DNA of 31,010 nucleotides from DASUBV01 sp035763085 (GCA_035763085.1 DASUBV010000345.1:1-31010), one strand, 5' to 3'. Positions 6,999 through 15,223 are shown, numbered from the stretch's first letter. Numbers and translations are program-made. The notes: generated by a model not told the origin, from the letters alone.

Positions 6999-7904
6999 TC
7001 AGCCGGGACGCCGCCCGGCACCGGCGACGCCGGCGGCCACTCGCCGCCGGGCGCCTTCCCACCAGCCGTCACCGGGCCGCGCCGACTCGATCCACCAGGT
7101 GGCCCCGGCCTCCTGGTAGGGCCGGGCGATCTGCGGCACGGCGGCCGGGTCGCCGGCCACCTCTGCCCACACCACCAGGTCGTACGGGTCCGTCAGGCGA
7201 TCGCCGGCCGTGTCGGCGCCGGCCGCGGCGCTGCCGCGGGCCGCCTGGATCCGCGCGCCGGTCTCGGCGATGTCGGCCGCTGACACGGTGGCCAGCGCGC
7301 CGCCGGCGAACCGGATCGGCACCATGCCGTCCCAGCGCGCGGCCCGGCCGACGGGCCCGCTGTTGGGCAGCACCCCGCCCACCCAGACGGGGATCCGCGG
7401 CCGCTGCACCGGCACCGGCGTGAACCGCACCGGGTCGAGCGTGAAGTGCTCGCCGGAGTAGGAGAACCGCTCCCCCGACCACAGCCCGGCCAGCACGTCC
7501 AGGCCCTCGTCGAGCAGGCCCGCGCGCTCGCGGGCACCCTGCGGCTCGTGAAAGATGCCGAAGTCGCCGTAGGCCGGCGAGCCGATGCCCACGCCGAGGA
7601 TCAGCCGCCCGCCGCTGAGCCGGTCCAGGGTGGTGGTCTCCCTGGCCAGCTGCCAGGGCCGCCGCCGCGGCACCGGCGTGATCATGGTGCCCAGCCTGAT
7701 CCGCGAGGTCCGGCTGGCGATCACCGCCAGCACCAGCCACGGGTCGGCCAGCGGCGGCCCGTCCCCGGAGTTGGCGAACACGATGTGATCCCACAGGAAG
7801 AACCCGTCGAACCCGGCCTGCTCGGCGGCCACGCCGAGCTCGGCCAGCTGGGCGGGATCCTCGGCGAAGTTCGGTACCGCGATCCCGCGCAGCAGCCTGC
7901 CCAT
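6999..7904 (-). CDS. LLM-class flavin-dependent oxidoreductase
   Basis: The product is 301 aa, a luciferase-like monooxygenase-family TIM barrel that would use FMN or F420. Recognisable segments are AVPNFAEDPAQLAELGVAAE, the GFDGFFLWDHI strand, IRLGTMITPVPRRRPWQLAR, the LDRLSGGRLILGVGIG turn, and IPVWVGG near the middle. The RRPWQLARE/LDRLSGGR region is typical of the F420-dependent and alkanal-type subgroup. Its ATG overlaps the stop of the aldolase gene by one base (TGATG), so the two are translationally coupled as the last genes of the minus-strand unit. In this locus it may oxidise or reduce an intermediate; its specific reaction cannot be read from sequence. Confidence 0.85.
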   Translation of the reverse strand: MGRLLRGIAVPNFAEDPAQLAELGVAAEQAGFDGFFLWDHIVFANSGDGPPLADPWLVLAVIASRTSRIRLGTMITPVPRRRPWQLARETTTLDRLSGGRLILGVGIGSPAYGDFGIFHEPQGARERAGLLDEGLDVLAGLWSGERFSYSGEHFTLDPVRFTPVPVQRPRIPVWVGGVLPNSGPVGRAARWDGMVPIRFAGGALATVSAADIAETGARIQAARGSAAAGADTAGDRLTDPYDLVVWAEVAGDPAAVPQIARPYQEAGATWWIESARPGDGWWEGARRRVAAGVAGAGRRPG

Positions 7905-8671
7905 CAGCGGGCCCGGCTCACCGGGCTGTAGCCGCGGCGGCCGGCGAGCAGCTGCTTGAGCGCGGGCGGGCCGCCCGCCTTGCCGGCCAGGTGCACCTCG
8001 GCCAGCCCGCGCTGCGCCGAGCCGTCACCGCCGAAGGCCGCGCAGCACAGCTCGGGCTCCACGTTGGCGGCCGCCAGGATGGCGCCCGCCCCGCCCATCG
8101 GGCCCGCCGTGCTCAGCAGTGCCGAGTTCCCGGTGTAGGTGGCGCCCTGGTAGCCGGTGATCTCGGCGATCAGCCGGTCCGGGTCGCCGGAGGAGTCCTT
8201 CAGCCCGGCAATCGGCAGCTCGCCGAGGGCGTCCAGCGGCAGGCCGGGCGCGGAGATCCACGGGATGTGATAGCCGAGCACCGGGCGGCCCTGCGCGGCG
8301 GCGCTGACCGCGGCGAAGTAGCCGGGCAGGTCCTCGCTGCCCGGCGGCGGCCAGGCCAGGATGGCGTCGGCCCCCGACTCGACGGCCTGGGTGGTGAGCT
8401 CGGCCGCCCGCGCGGCGGTCTCCGCGCCGGTGCCGCCCAGCACTGGCAGCCCGGCCGGCACCGCGTCCCGCACCGCGGTGATGACCGCCCGCCGCTCGGC
8501 GTCGGTCAGCGTGGCCGGCTCGCCGGTCGTGCCGCAGGCCAGCACCGCCTGCATCCCGCGGGCAGCCAGGTCGGCGGCATGCGCGCCGGTGGCCGCGGTA
8601 TCGACTGTCCCGTCATCGGCCAGCAGGGTCAGCAGCGCGACCCCGACACCAGAGAACACCAGATCCGGCAA
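7904..8671 (-). CDS. DapA/NanA-family class I aldolase (short form)
   Basis: The product is 255 aa from a TTG at 8671, with GGAG 6 nt upstream. The family forms a Schiff base between a lysine and a 2-oxo acid, usually pyruvate, and makes or cleaves a C-C bond. The diagnostic residues are present: GTTGE (47-51), the Tyr in LGYHIP (Tyr134) and the Schiff-base Lys in GLKDSS (Lys158). At 255 aa it is shorter than typical members (about 290-310), mostly at the C-terminus. Being beside sugar-type oxidoreductases and a transporter, it more probably cleaves a 2-keto-3-deoxy acid than makes dihydrodipicolinate. It is the first gene of a two-gene unit divergent from the SDR, with a GntR operator between them. 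Confidence 0.85.
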   Translation of the reverse strand: MPDLVFSGVGVALLTLLADDGTVDTAATGAHAADLAARGMQAVLACGTTGEPATLTDAERRAVITAVRDAVPAGLPVLGGTGAETAARAAELTTQAVESGADAILAWPPPGSEDLPGYFAAVSAAAQGRPVLGYHIPWISAPGLPLDALGELPIAGLKDSSGDPDRLIAEITGYQGATYTGNSALLSTAGPMGGAGAILAAANVEPELCCAAFGGDGSAQRGLAEVHLAGKAGGPPALKQLLAGRRGYSPVSRAR

Positions 8672-8716
8672 CCGTCACTCCGCCCTGTCACCTCTGGCCA
8701 GCCGGGGACGGCGCGG

Positions 8717-8746
8717 CCTATAGTGACGTTAGTCGACAATCGACAA
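8717..8746. promoter_or_regulatory. Divergent promoter region with GntR operator (site 1)
   Basis: Rightward, TATAGT (8719-8724) is a -10 for the SDR unit without an obvious -35. Leftward, TTGTCG (8746-8741) and TATAGG (8722-8717) with an 18-bp spacer form a better promoter for the aldolase unit. TAGTCGACAA (8730-8739), one mismatch from the TTGTCGACAA palindrome, is followed by a second TCGACAA, so the operator covers the rightward start point and the leftward -35/spacer. The stretch 8726-8746 is nearly identical to 15524-15543, with one extra base and one substitution. Confidence 0.65.
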
Positions 8747-8780
8747 TACCTGAGGATAACGCTCCGGAACGGGAGGCATC

Positions 8781-9575
8781 GTGCCGCAGGGTCGCTTTGA
8801 CGGCATGGTAGCCGTGGTCACGGGCGGGTCCAATGGCATCGGCCGGGCCATCAGCCGGGCCTTCACCGGGGAGGGCGGCCGGGTGGTCATCTGCGACCTG
8901 GCCGACACCGGCGCCTTCGGCGGGGACGACCGGGTGGTCACCGTCACCGGCGACATCGCCAGCCCGGAGCTGGCCGGCCAGGCCATCGGCACCGCGGTGG
9001 CGCGCTTCGGCCAGGCGGACATCCTGGTCAACGACGCCGCCGCCTACCCCGACGGCGACCTGCTGGACATGACCCCCGCCGCCTGGTCGCGGGTATTCGA
9101 CGTGAACGTGACCGGGACCTTCCGGATGACTCAGGCCTTCGCCCGGCACTGCGTGCAGCGCGGCGCCCGCGGCGCCGCGGTGGTGAACATCACCACCGGC
9201 TCGGCCCGCAACCCGCGGCCCGGCGGCGCGGCCTACGCCGCCTCCAAGGCGGCGGTGGAGACGATGAGCAAGGTGTTCGCCATGGAGCTCGGCCCGCACG
9301 GCATCCGGGTCAACGTGGTCTCCCCCGGCTACATCGACGTCCGGCAGTGGAGCGAGGCCTTCCCCGACCGGGCGCCCGACGACCTGCGCGCGGCGCTGGT
9401 CGGCTCGATCCCGCTGGGGCGGGCCGGCGACCCGCGCGACATCGCCAGCGCGGTACTGTTCCTGGCCTCCCGCGAGGCCGGCCACGTCACCGGGGCGGTG
9501 CTGGAGGTCGACGGCGGCTCCAATGCCGGCCGGTTCGCGCTGCCGGGCAAGGCGGGCAGCGGTGAGCGCGGCTAG
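8781..9575 (+). CDS. Short-chain dehydrogenase/reductase
   Basis: The product is 264 aa from a GTG at 8781, with a GGGAGG-type ribosome binding site. It is a classical SDR that would interconvert an alcohol and a ketone with NAD(P). The Rossmann motif TGGSNGIG (14-21), active-site Ser141 (TTGSAR), Tyr152 and Lys156 (YAASK), and the SPGYI segment are all present. The common NNAG motif is NDAA here. The acidic Asp39 in VICDLAD after the second strand suggests NAD preference. The C-terminal IPLGR.GDP.DIA..VLFLAS and VDGG are typical of sugar or polyol dehydrogenases of the FabG-like group. It heads a plus-strand unit with the ABC ATPase gene, which it overlaps by 14 bp. Confidence 0.9.
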   Translation: MPQGRFDGMVAVVTGGSNGIGRAISRAFTGEGGRVVICDLADTGAFGGDDRVVTVTGDIASPELAGQAIGTAVARFGQADILVNDAAAYPDGDLLDMTPAAWSRVFDVNVTGTFRMTQAFARHCVQRGARGAAVVNITTGSARNPRPGGAAYAASKAAVETMSKVFAMELGPHGIRVNVVSPGYIDVRQWSEAFPDRAPDDLRAALVGSIPLGRAGDPRDIASAVLFLASREAGHVTGAVLEVDGGSNAGRFALPGKAGSGERG

Positions 9576-10620
9576 CCGGGCCGGCGCCGCCGCGCCGGTC
9601 ATCGAGACCACCGCCGTCACCAAGTTCTTCACCCTCGGCCGGGATACGGTGGGCCGGTCCCGGCCGCCGCTCAAGGCGGTGGACGGGGTGTCGCTGGCCA
9701 TCCGCCGCGGCGAGACCCTGGCCCTGGTCGGCGAGACCGGCTCGGGCAAGACCACCTTCGGCCGGCTGCTGCTCAGCCTGTACCGGCCGACCAGCGGCGA
9801 CATCCTGTACCGGGGCGACAGCATCCTGGACAAGCGCGGCACCGCCGCGAAGGCGGTGCGCCGCCAGGTGCAGGGCGTGTTCCAGGACCCCTACTCCTCG
9901 CTCAACCCGACCATGACCGTCGGCCAGTCGCTGGCCGAGGTGCTCAGCGTGCACCACGTCGTGCCGCGCGCGGGCCGCGCGGAGCGGGTCGCCGAGCTGC
10001 TATCCACGGTGGGCCTGTCCCCCGCCCAGGCCGCCCGCCGCCCGCATGCCTTCAGCGGCGGCGAGCGGCAGCGGGTCGGCATCGCCCGGGCGCTGGCCGT
10101 CGAGCCCGAGGTGGTGATCGCCGACGAGCCGCTGTCGGCGCTGGATGTCTCCATCCAGGCCCAGGTGCTGAACCTGATGATCAGGCTGCAGGACGAGCGC
10201 GGGCTGACCTACCTGTTCGTCACCCACGACCTGGACGTGGCCCGGCACATCAGCCAGCGCACCGCCGTGCTGTACCTGGGCCGGGTCGTCGAGGAGGCGC
10301 CCACCACCGAGATCTTCGCCGAGCCGCTGCACCCCTATACCCAGGCGCTGGTCGCGGCCGCGCCGCGGCTGACCACCCAGCGCAAGACGATCAAGCCCGC
10401 GCTGACCGGCGACATCCCCAGCGCCATTGACCGCCCGTCCGGGTGCCACTTCCACCCGCGCTGCCCGTTCGTGATGCCGGTGTGCCGGGAGACCGAGCCC
10501 GCGCTGCTGCGGCTGGGCGGCGGCCGGTCGGTGGCCTGCCACCTGCACGACCCCGGCCTCGCGGCCGCCACGCCCGCGGCGGCCGCCCCGGCCGCCGAGG
10601 ACGCCGCGCCGGCCGACTAG
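9562..10620 (+). CDS. Peptide-class ABC importer ATPase, DppF type
   Basis: The product is 352 aa from the GTG at 9562, chosen because AAGGCGG lies 6 nt upstream; the open frame begins at 9523 inside the SDR gene. It powers uptake with the DppD-type ATPase and two permeases. Seen are the Walker A GETGSGKT (57-64), Q-loop Gln108 (FQDPYSSLNP), signature FSGGE (164-168), Walker B VVIADEP (184-190) and H-loop His222. The C-terminal oligopeptide-transporter extension carries a Cys-rich GCHFHPRCPF motif. The matching binding protein, permeases and first ATPase are 5 kb away (15.5-20.1 kb), on the far side of the regulator operon. The stop overlaps the stop of the convergent GntR gene (10617-10620). 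Confidence 0.9.
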   Translation: MSAASRAGAAAPVIETTAVTKFFTLGRDTVGRSRPPLKAVDGVSLAIRRGETLALVGETGSGKTTFGRLLLSLYRPTSGDILYRGDSILDKRGTAAKAVRRQVQGVFQDPYSSLNPTMTVGQSLAEVLSVHHVVPRAGRAERVAELLSTVGLSPAQAARRPHAFSGGERQRVGIARALAVEPEVVIADEPLSALDVSIQAQVLNLMIRLQDERGLTYLFVTHDLDVARHISQRTAVLYLGRVVEEAPTTEIFAEPLHPYTQALVAAAPRLTTQRKTIKPALTGDIPSAIDRPSGCHFHPRCPFVMPVCRETEPALLRLGGGRSVACHLHDPGLAAATPAAAAPAAEDAAPAD

Positions 10621-11306
10621 CCGCCGGCCTGCTGGCCGCGCTCGGGGAACCCGACCAGGTAATGCCGGCGGACCTCGGCCCGCAGCCGGGCCAGGTCGCC
10701 GTCGCGCACCGCGTCCAGCAGCACCTGGTGCCGCTGGACGGCATCGGACAGCTGCAGGTCCTGGCGGTCGATCTCGGCCCGCATCAGCGCGCCCATCTGG
10801 CTGTTGAGCACCGACCACAGGTCCTTCAGGCGGCGCCGCCCCGAGACGCCGACCAGCAGCTCGTGGAACCGGGTGTCGCACTCCACCAGCGCGTCCATGT
10901 CATCGGCCCGCGCGGCCGCCGACATCTGCTCCAGCGCGGCCTGCAGCGCCTGCACCAGCTCTCCGCGGTCCTCGCCGAGCCCGCGGTCGAAGCATGCGTC
11001 CTCCAGTACAAACCGCGCGTAGCAGACGTCCTCGGCATCGGCGGGGGACATCCGGGTCACCACGCTGTAGCGGCGCGGCACGATCGCGATCAGCCCCTCG
11101 GCCTGCAGGCCGCGCATGGCATCGCGGATCGTGCCGCGGCTGACCCCGAACTCTGCGGCGAGGTTGGCCTCGACGAGCCGGGTCTCCGCTGGCAGCTCAT
11201 TGTTGAGGATGCGGTGCCGCAGCGCCCGCCCCACAGCTTCCGGCAGCGAGACATGCTCGAGAATGGCGCCGTCCTCCCTCGGGGTACGCGGTCTGTCGCC
11301 CGTCAC
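10617..11306 (-). CDS. GntR-family regulator, FadR/FCD subfamily
   Basis: The product is 229 aa from a GTG at 11306 that overlaps the preceding stop as GTGA, matching the other junctions of this operon. The N-terminal winged helix (about 20-85) contains FGVSRGTIRDAMRGLQAEGL. The C-terminal all-helical FCD domain has the metal/ligand set Asp144 and His148 (ECDTRFHELL), His193 (QRHQ) and His215 (RRHYL), typical of regulators that sense small carboxylates. The FadR subfamily binds TNGT-N-ACNA palindromes; TTGTCGACAA sites occur at both divergent promoter regions of this locus, so this is the probable local regulator. A frame extension to 11957 is antisense or out-of-frame noise. A possible later promoter (11305-11332) would require a different start. 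Confidence 0.9.
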   Translation of the reverse strand: MTGDRPRTPREDGAILEHVSLPEAVGRALRHRILNNELPAETRLVEANLAAEFGVSRGTIRDAMRGLQAEGLIAIVPRRYSVVTRMSPADAEDVCYARFVLEDACFDRGLGEDRGELVQALQAALEQMSAAARADDMDALVECDTRFHELLVGVSGRRRLKDLWSVLNSQMGALMRAEIDRQDLQLSDAVQRHQVLLDAVRDGDLARLRAEVRRHYLVGFPERGQQAGG

Positions 11307-12151
11307 TGTAGCCCCAGGGCTGCCTCGGTCAAGCCAGCATGGCGGCGAGCGTCCGGCTCCGCGCGCAGCGCGGCGGCCGGGCCGGTCAGGATGGGCGTGA
11401 TGCCCGGTCCGTGACCGGCCAGCGGGCTCCCGCCGTGCACGGTCACGCCGACGGTCACCCAGTCCCGCCGGTAGCCCATGTTCCACCTGGCGTCCAGGCC
11501 GGTCACGGCGACCAGGTCGCCCAGCCGCAGCTCCCCGGCGGCGGCCGGGTCCAGCTGCAGGTCCAGGTCCCAGCCGGCGGCCGGGCGGCCGATGCCGTTG
11601 CCGGCCTGCTGCGAGGGCACCTGCAGCCGCACGCCGGCCGTCACGCCGCCGGCGCTGACCTGCACCGGCAGCGCGGCCAGCAGCCCGGGACCGGTGTTCA
11701 TGACGGCCACCGGGGCCGGGAACCCCGGTGGCCGCCAGCCTTGCCCGCAGGCCCGGACCGCTACCGCGTCGCCGGGCCGTAGCCGGGCCAGGTCGCCCGG
11801 CGCGAAGACAGTGAGGACGCGGCCAGCCTCGCCGCGCTTGCCGGCCACCGCGCCCACGGCGCCGGCGGCCGGCCCGGTCCGGACCTGCACCCGGTTGCCG
11901 ATGCAGGCGTAAGTGGCCAGGGCCAGCCGGGCGGCCGGGTCGGGATGCACCAGGCACGCGCCCGGCGCGGCGTGGTCGCCCGCCACGGCGGTGACCGGGT
12001 CGCCCAGCCGCAGGCCCAGCACGATGCCGCCGTCGCCGGCCGGCACGTACGGCTCGCCGTCACGGCTCACCCGGTAGGGCGAGTCACCCAGCTGCGGGTG
12101 CTCGGCGAACCCGACCAGGTTCACCGCCACTGGCGCCAGCTCTGTCGTCAT
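11303..12151 (-). CDS. DUF4438-like protein, second copy
   Basis: The product is 282 aa from the ATG at 12151, which overlaps the upstream stop as ATGA. I recognise it as DUF4438-like from its segment order, shared with the preceding gene: YRV..DG.P(Y/F)V, GGIVLGLRLGDP, DHAAPGACLVHPD, CIGNRVQVRTGPAAG, F..GDLARLRPGD, ACGQGW, VMNTGP.LLAALP, and a C-terminal GDLVA...D.R...GYR...TVGV...HGPG. No catalytic motif of a known enzyme class was seen, nor any signal peptide or membrane helix. Conserved Asp/His pairs (DH, HGPG) could bind a metal or act in catalysis. This copy is more divergent than its partner (for example ACGQGWRPPGFP instead of ACGQGLELTGHP). The role in the catabolic locus is unknown. 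Confidence 0.75.
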   Translation of the reverse strand: MTTELAPVAVNLVGFAEHPQLGDSPYRVSRDGEPYVPAGDGGIVLGLRLGDPVTAVAGDHAAPGACLVHPDPAARLALATYACIGNRVQVRTGPAAGAVGAVAGKRGEAGRVLTVFAPGDLARLRPGDAVAVRACGQGWRPPGFPAPVAVMNTGPGLLAALPVQVSAGGVTAGVRLQVPSQQAGNGIGRPAAGWDLDLQLDPAAAGELRLGDLVAVTGLDARWNMGYRRDWVTVGVTVHGGSPLAGHGPGITPILTGPAAALRAEPDARRHAGLTEAALGLQ

Positions 12152-13023
12152 GCGGTCACCACCGCGTCGTGCAGCCAGCTGGACAGGTTCGCGTCGCGGT
12201 CGTCGGTCAGCGCGAACGCCCCGGCCGGCCCGCTCATCAGGGTGCTGGGCCCCGGCCCGTGGCCGAACAGCATGCACTGGCCGGTGGAGATCACGCCGAT
12301 GGTCAGGTAGCCCGGCCGGTAGCCGCGACCGTAGCGGTGGTCGGAGTCGGCCAGTGCGACGATGTCGCCGACCCGCAGGTCCTCCAGGCCGAGGGACAGG
12401 TCCCCGCCCAGCCCGGCGTAGGCGCCCATCAGGTCGGTGTTGGCGTACTCCGACACCATCCCGGCGCCGGCGCCGATCGCCTCGGCCGGGATCCGCGCGG
12501 CCACGTGCACCGCCAGCCGGCCGTCTGGCTGCGTCCCGCCGGGCATCGCGGCCAGCAGCTCCGGGGAGCAGTTCTTCACCCGGATGCCGGGGTGGCCGGT
12601 CAGCTCCAGGCCCTGGCCGCAGGCCAGCACCGTGACCTGGTCCCCGGCGGTCAGCCGCTCCTGGTCGGCGTCGGCGAAGTCGGCCAGCACGTAGGCGTGC
12701 TGGCCGATCACGTGGCCGGCGGCGCCGGCGGCCGGCCCGGACTGCACGGTGACCTGGTTGCCGACGCAGGTCAGGAACTGCAGCGCCATGTTGGCGCCCG
12801 GCTCGCGGTGCCGGATCGAGGCGCCGGGCTCCAGGTGGTCGGAGGCGTACCCGGTGGCCGGGTCGCCGCAGTGCACGCCGAGGGTGACCCCGCCCATGCC
12901 GGGCAGCACGAACGGCTGCCCGTCCGGGCCGACCCGGTAGGCGTGCCGGTCGGCCAGCGCCGGCCACACCTCACCCGCCAGCACCTGGCGGACCAGCGCG
13001 GCGGCGTTGGTGTCCGCTCTCAC
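12148..13023 (-). CDS. DUF4438-like protein, first copy
   Basis: The product is 291 aa from a GTG at 13023 that overlaps the oxidoreductase stop (GTGA). It is closer than the next gene to the family pattern I remember: YRVGPDGQPFVLPGMGGVTLGV, GDP.TGYASDHLEPGASI, LTCVGNQVTV, GPAAGAAGHVIGQH, ADFAD, AGDQVTVLACGQGLEL, KNCSPELLAAM, LEDLRVGDIVALAD, GRGYRPGYLTIGVI and FGHGPGPSTLMSGP. It is predicted cytoplasmic and largely beta-stranded. Tandem retention of two diverged copies suggests a heteromer or two related substrates. DUF4438 has no assigned reaction that I know of. The genomic setting makes a catabolic enzyme plausible, for example filling a dehydratase, lyase or hydrolase step that is otherwise missing here. 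That is inference. Confidence 0.75.
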   Translation of the reverse strand: MRADTNAAALVRQVLAGEVWPALADRHAYRVGPDGQPFVLPGMGGVTLGVHCGDPATGYASDHLEPGASIRHREPGANMALQFLTCVGNQVTVQSGPAAGAAGHVIGQHAYVLADFADADQERLTAGDQVTVLACGQGLELTGHPGIRVKNCSPELLAAMPGGTQPDGRLAVHVAARIPAEAIGAGAGMVSEYANTDLMGAYAGLGGDLSLGLEDLRVGDIVALADSDHRYGRGYRPGYLTIGVISTGQCMLFGHGPGPSTLMSGPAGAFALTDDRDANLSSWLHDAVVTA

Positions 13024-14171
13024 GAGGCCGCCACCTCGGCCACCGCCGGCGCCTCGTCCAGCGGGAACGACACCCAGGCCCGGCGCCGGAACGACTGCTC
13101 GAAGGCGTTGATGGTCTCCTGGACCAGCGCGCCCTGGGCGAAGTCACCCTGGGCCGGCCGGCCCGGGTCGGTGATCTCGGTCAGGAAGTCCGCGATCAGG
13201 TTGGAGTAGAACAGGTACTCCCAGGGCTCGCCGGAGTGCCCGCCGGGCGGGAAGAACCGCGCCGGGATCTCGGCGTCGGTGAACTCCACCGCGTCCTTGC
13301 GGGCGGTCTTGATGGTCTGGCAGCAGCCGAACTCGTCGACCAGCCGGACGATCAGCGCGCCCTGCGAGCCGTAGATGCGCGCCTCGATGCCGGGGTAGTT
13401 GCCCACGGTGACGTAGGAGGACTGGATCGAGGCCAGCGCGCCGGAGCCGAACTCGGCGATCCACATGTCGCCGTCGTCGATGTTGGCCCTGGTCATCTTG
13501 CCGGTGTCGCGGAGGATCCGCTCGGGCACGAAGTTGCGCATCGCGCCGACCACGGCGGTCAGCGGCGAGCCGACGAACCAGTGCATGATGTCGATCACCG
13601 GGGCGCCGTAGCCCTCGATCGAGGACACCGCGATCTCGCCGGGGTCGGCACCGGCGTCGTACTGGCGCAGCGGCGTGGCCGGGTCCAGCCACTGGCTGTT
13701 CTGCTCGTAGCCGTTGAACATGTACGGCGTGCCGATGAAGCCGCTGTCGATCAGCTCCCGCGCGTACAGCACGGCCGGCGCGTAGCGGAAGGTGAAGCCC
13801 AGCTTGGTGCGCAGCCCGCGGGCTGCGGCCAGCGCGGCCGCCTGGCGGGTCTTGCGGTAGTCGGTGTGCACCGGCTTCTCGCACAGCACGTGCTTGCCGG
13901 CCGACAGCGCGTCCCAGGAGACCTGGAAATGCGGGCTGTTCCCGGTGACGACGTCCACGACGTCGATGTCGTCGCGGCTGAGCAGCTCGGAGTAGTCGGT
14001 CGTGGTGACCGGCACCGAGAACCGGCCGGCCGCCGCGGCCAGCACCTCGGCGTTAGTGTCGGCCAGCGCGACGACCTCAGCGCGCGGGTCGCGGAGCCAG
14101 CCGGGGATGTGCGCGACCTGCGCCCACCGCCCGGCGCCGACGACCGCGACCCTGATCCTGCCTGCCGTCAT
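13020..14171 (-). CDS. Gfo/Idh/MocA-family oxidoreductase (copy A)
   Basis: The product is 383 aa from the ATG at 14171, with AGGAG 5 nt upstream; the longer open frame to 14342 overlaps the dehydrogenase gene. The family oxidises or reduces sugars, inositols and related polyols with NAD(P). The Rossmann motif VGAGRW (11-16), ALADTN, and the Lys motif CEKP (97-100) are present, followed by the beta-sheet domain with GFTFRYAPAV, YEQNSQWL, EGYGAPVIDIMHWF, NFVPER and GNYPGIEARIYGSQGA. It is strikingly similar to the gene at 20102 across its length, indicating duplication within the locus. It is second in the minus-strand operon, 17 bp after the dehydrogenase. Confidence 0.9.
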   Translation of the reverse strand: MTAGRIRVAVVGAGRWAQVAHIPGWLRDPRAEVVALADTNAEVLAAAAGRFSVPVTTTDYSELLSRDDIDVVDVVTGNSPHFQVSWDALSAGKHVLCEKPVHTDYRKTRQAAALAAARGLRTKLGFTFRYAPAVLYARELIDSGFIGTPYMFNGYEQNSQWLDPATPLRQYDAGADPGEIAVSSIEGYGAPVIDIMHWFVGSPLTAVVGAMRNFVPERILRDTGKMTRANIDDGDMWIAEFGSGALASIQSSYVTVGNYPGIEARIYGSQGALIVRLVDEFGCCQTIKTARKDAVEFTDAEIPARFFPPGGHSGEPWEYLFYSNLIADFLTEITDPGRPAQGDFAQGALVQETINAFEQSFRRRAWVSFPLDEAPAVAEVAAS

Positions 14172-14188
14172 GGGTCTCCTGCCTCTCG

Positions 14189-15223
14189 CTAGTAGCCGGC
14201 TGACCGGCTGTACACGTTGCGCAGCGGCGCCCCGTCCAGGAACCGCCGCAGGTTGGTGCAGAACAGCTCGGTGATCAGCCCGTTCTCGGCTTCCGCGGTG
14301 GACGCCGAGTGCGGCGAGATGATGACGTTGTCCATCGCCCACAGCGGCGAGGACTCCGGCAGCGGCTCGGTGGCGAACACGTCCAGGCAGGCGCCGCCCA
14401 GCTGCCCGCTGGCCAGCGCGGCGATCAGCGCGTCCTCGTCGATGACCTGGCCGCGGGCCAGGTTCACCAGCACCGCGCCGGGCGGCAGCTGGGCCAGCTC
14501 ACGCGCGCCGATCAGGCCCTGCGTCTCCGGGGTCAGCGGGCAGGCCAGGACCACCGCGTCCATGTCCGGCAGCACGCGGCTCAGGCCGGCGGTGCTGACG
14601 TAGCCGGTGACGCCGGGGATGTCGTAGCTGCGGCCGGGCCGCCCGGCGCCGCAGACCGACACCCCGGCCGCCGCCAGCAGCCGGGCCACCTGGGTGCCGA
14701 TCCCGCCCAGCCCCACCAGCAGGACCTGGCGGCCGGCCAGCTGGCCGGTGGCGTGCCGCTCCCAGTGCCGCGCTGCCTTCCAGCGGTTCAGCTCCGGCAT
14801 GCCCTTGGCGAAGTACAGCAGCCCGAGCAGGGTGAACTCGGCCAGCGGGACACCGTGCACGCCCGCGGCGGTGGTGAACACCAGCGAGCTGCCGGCCAGG
14901 CCGGTCCGCTGCAGGAAGCCGCCGATCCCGGCGCTGGTGCCCTGCACCCAGCGCAGCCGCGGGCAGTTGCGCACGATCCGGGCCGGCTCGAGCCAGTCGA
15001 AGTCGAAGCTGACGTCGGCCTGGCGGCGCAGCTGCGACCAGCGCTTCAGCTCAGCGGCCGACAGGTCACGCGGCACCCCGCCGTGATCGGCGGGATACCG
15101 CGGCACCGGGAGCAGGTCGGGCTCGTACAGCACGCGGACGCGCGGATCGACGCCGGCGATCCGCGCGACGTGCTCGGGCTCGAGCGGCGTGGCGATGAGC
15201 ACGCTCACCTGGTCATCGGTCAT
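14189..15223 (-). CDS. D-2-hydroxyacid dehydrogenase family protein
   Basis: The product is 344 aa from the ATG at 15223, with GAGGA 3 nt upstream. The predicted transcription start lies near 15279, so the longer frame starting at 15286 would not be transcribed. The family reduces 2-oxo acids to D-2-hydroxyacids, or the reverse, with NAD(H). Seen are the nucleotide motif GLGGIG (171-176), catalytic Arg257 (NLARGQV), Glu286 (ATEPLP) and His305 (SPHSAS), all intact. The N-terminal substrate domain is longer than in classical lactate dehydrogenases, with a distinctive RWVQGTSAGI segment, as in the glyoxylate/hydroxypyruvate-reductase-like group. It heads the operon that ends with the GntR regulator. 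It fits processing of a hydroxy or keto acid released by the aldolase. Confidence 0.9.
   Translation of the reverse strand: MTDDQVSVLIATPLEPEHVARIAGVDPRVRVLYEPDLLPVPRYPADHGGVPRDLSAAELKRWSQLRRQADVSFDFDWLEPARIVRNCPRLRWVQGTSAGIGGFLQRTGLAGSSLVFTTAAGVHGVPLAEFTLLGLLYFAKGMPELNRWKAARHWERHATGQLAGRQVLLVGLGGIGTQVARLLAAAGVSVCGAGRPGRSYDIPGVTGYVSTAGLSRVLPDMDAVVLACPLTPETQGLIGARELAQLPPGAVLVNLARGQVIDEDALIAALASGQLGGACLDVFATEPLPESSPLWAMDNVIISPHSASTAEAENGLITELFCTNLRRFLDGAPLRNVYSRSAGY

Noticed and set aside
11305..11332. Minus-strand TTGACC-16 bp-TACAGT, a promoter-like pair just before the GntR gene
   Set aside because: The GTG start at 11306 overlaps the -10 box, and the GTGA junction matches the other operon overlaps, so transcription from this site would miss the start. 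No alternative GntR start with a good ribosome binding site was found. Kept only as a remote possibility.
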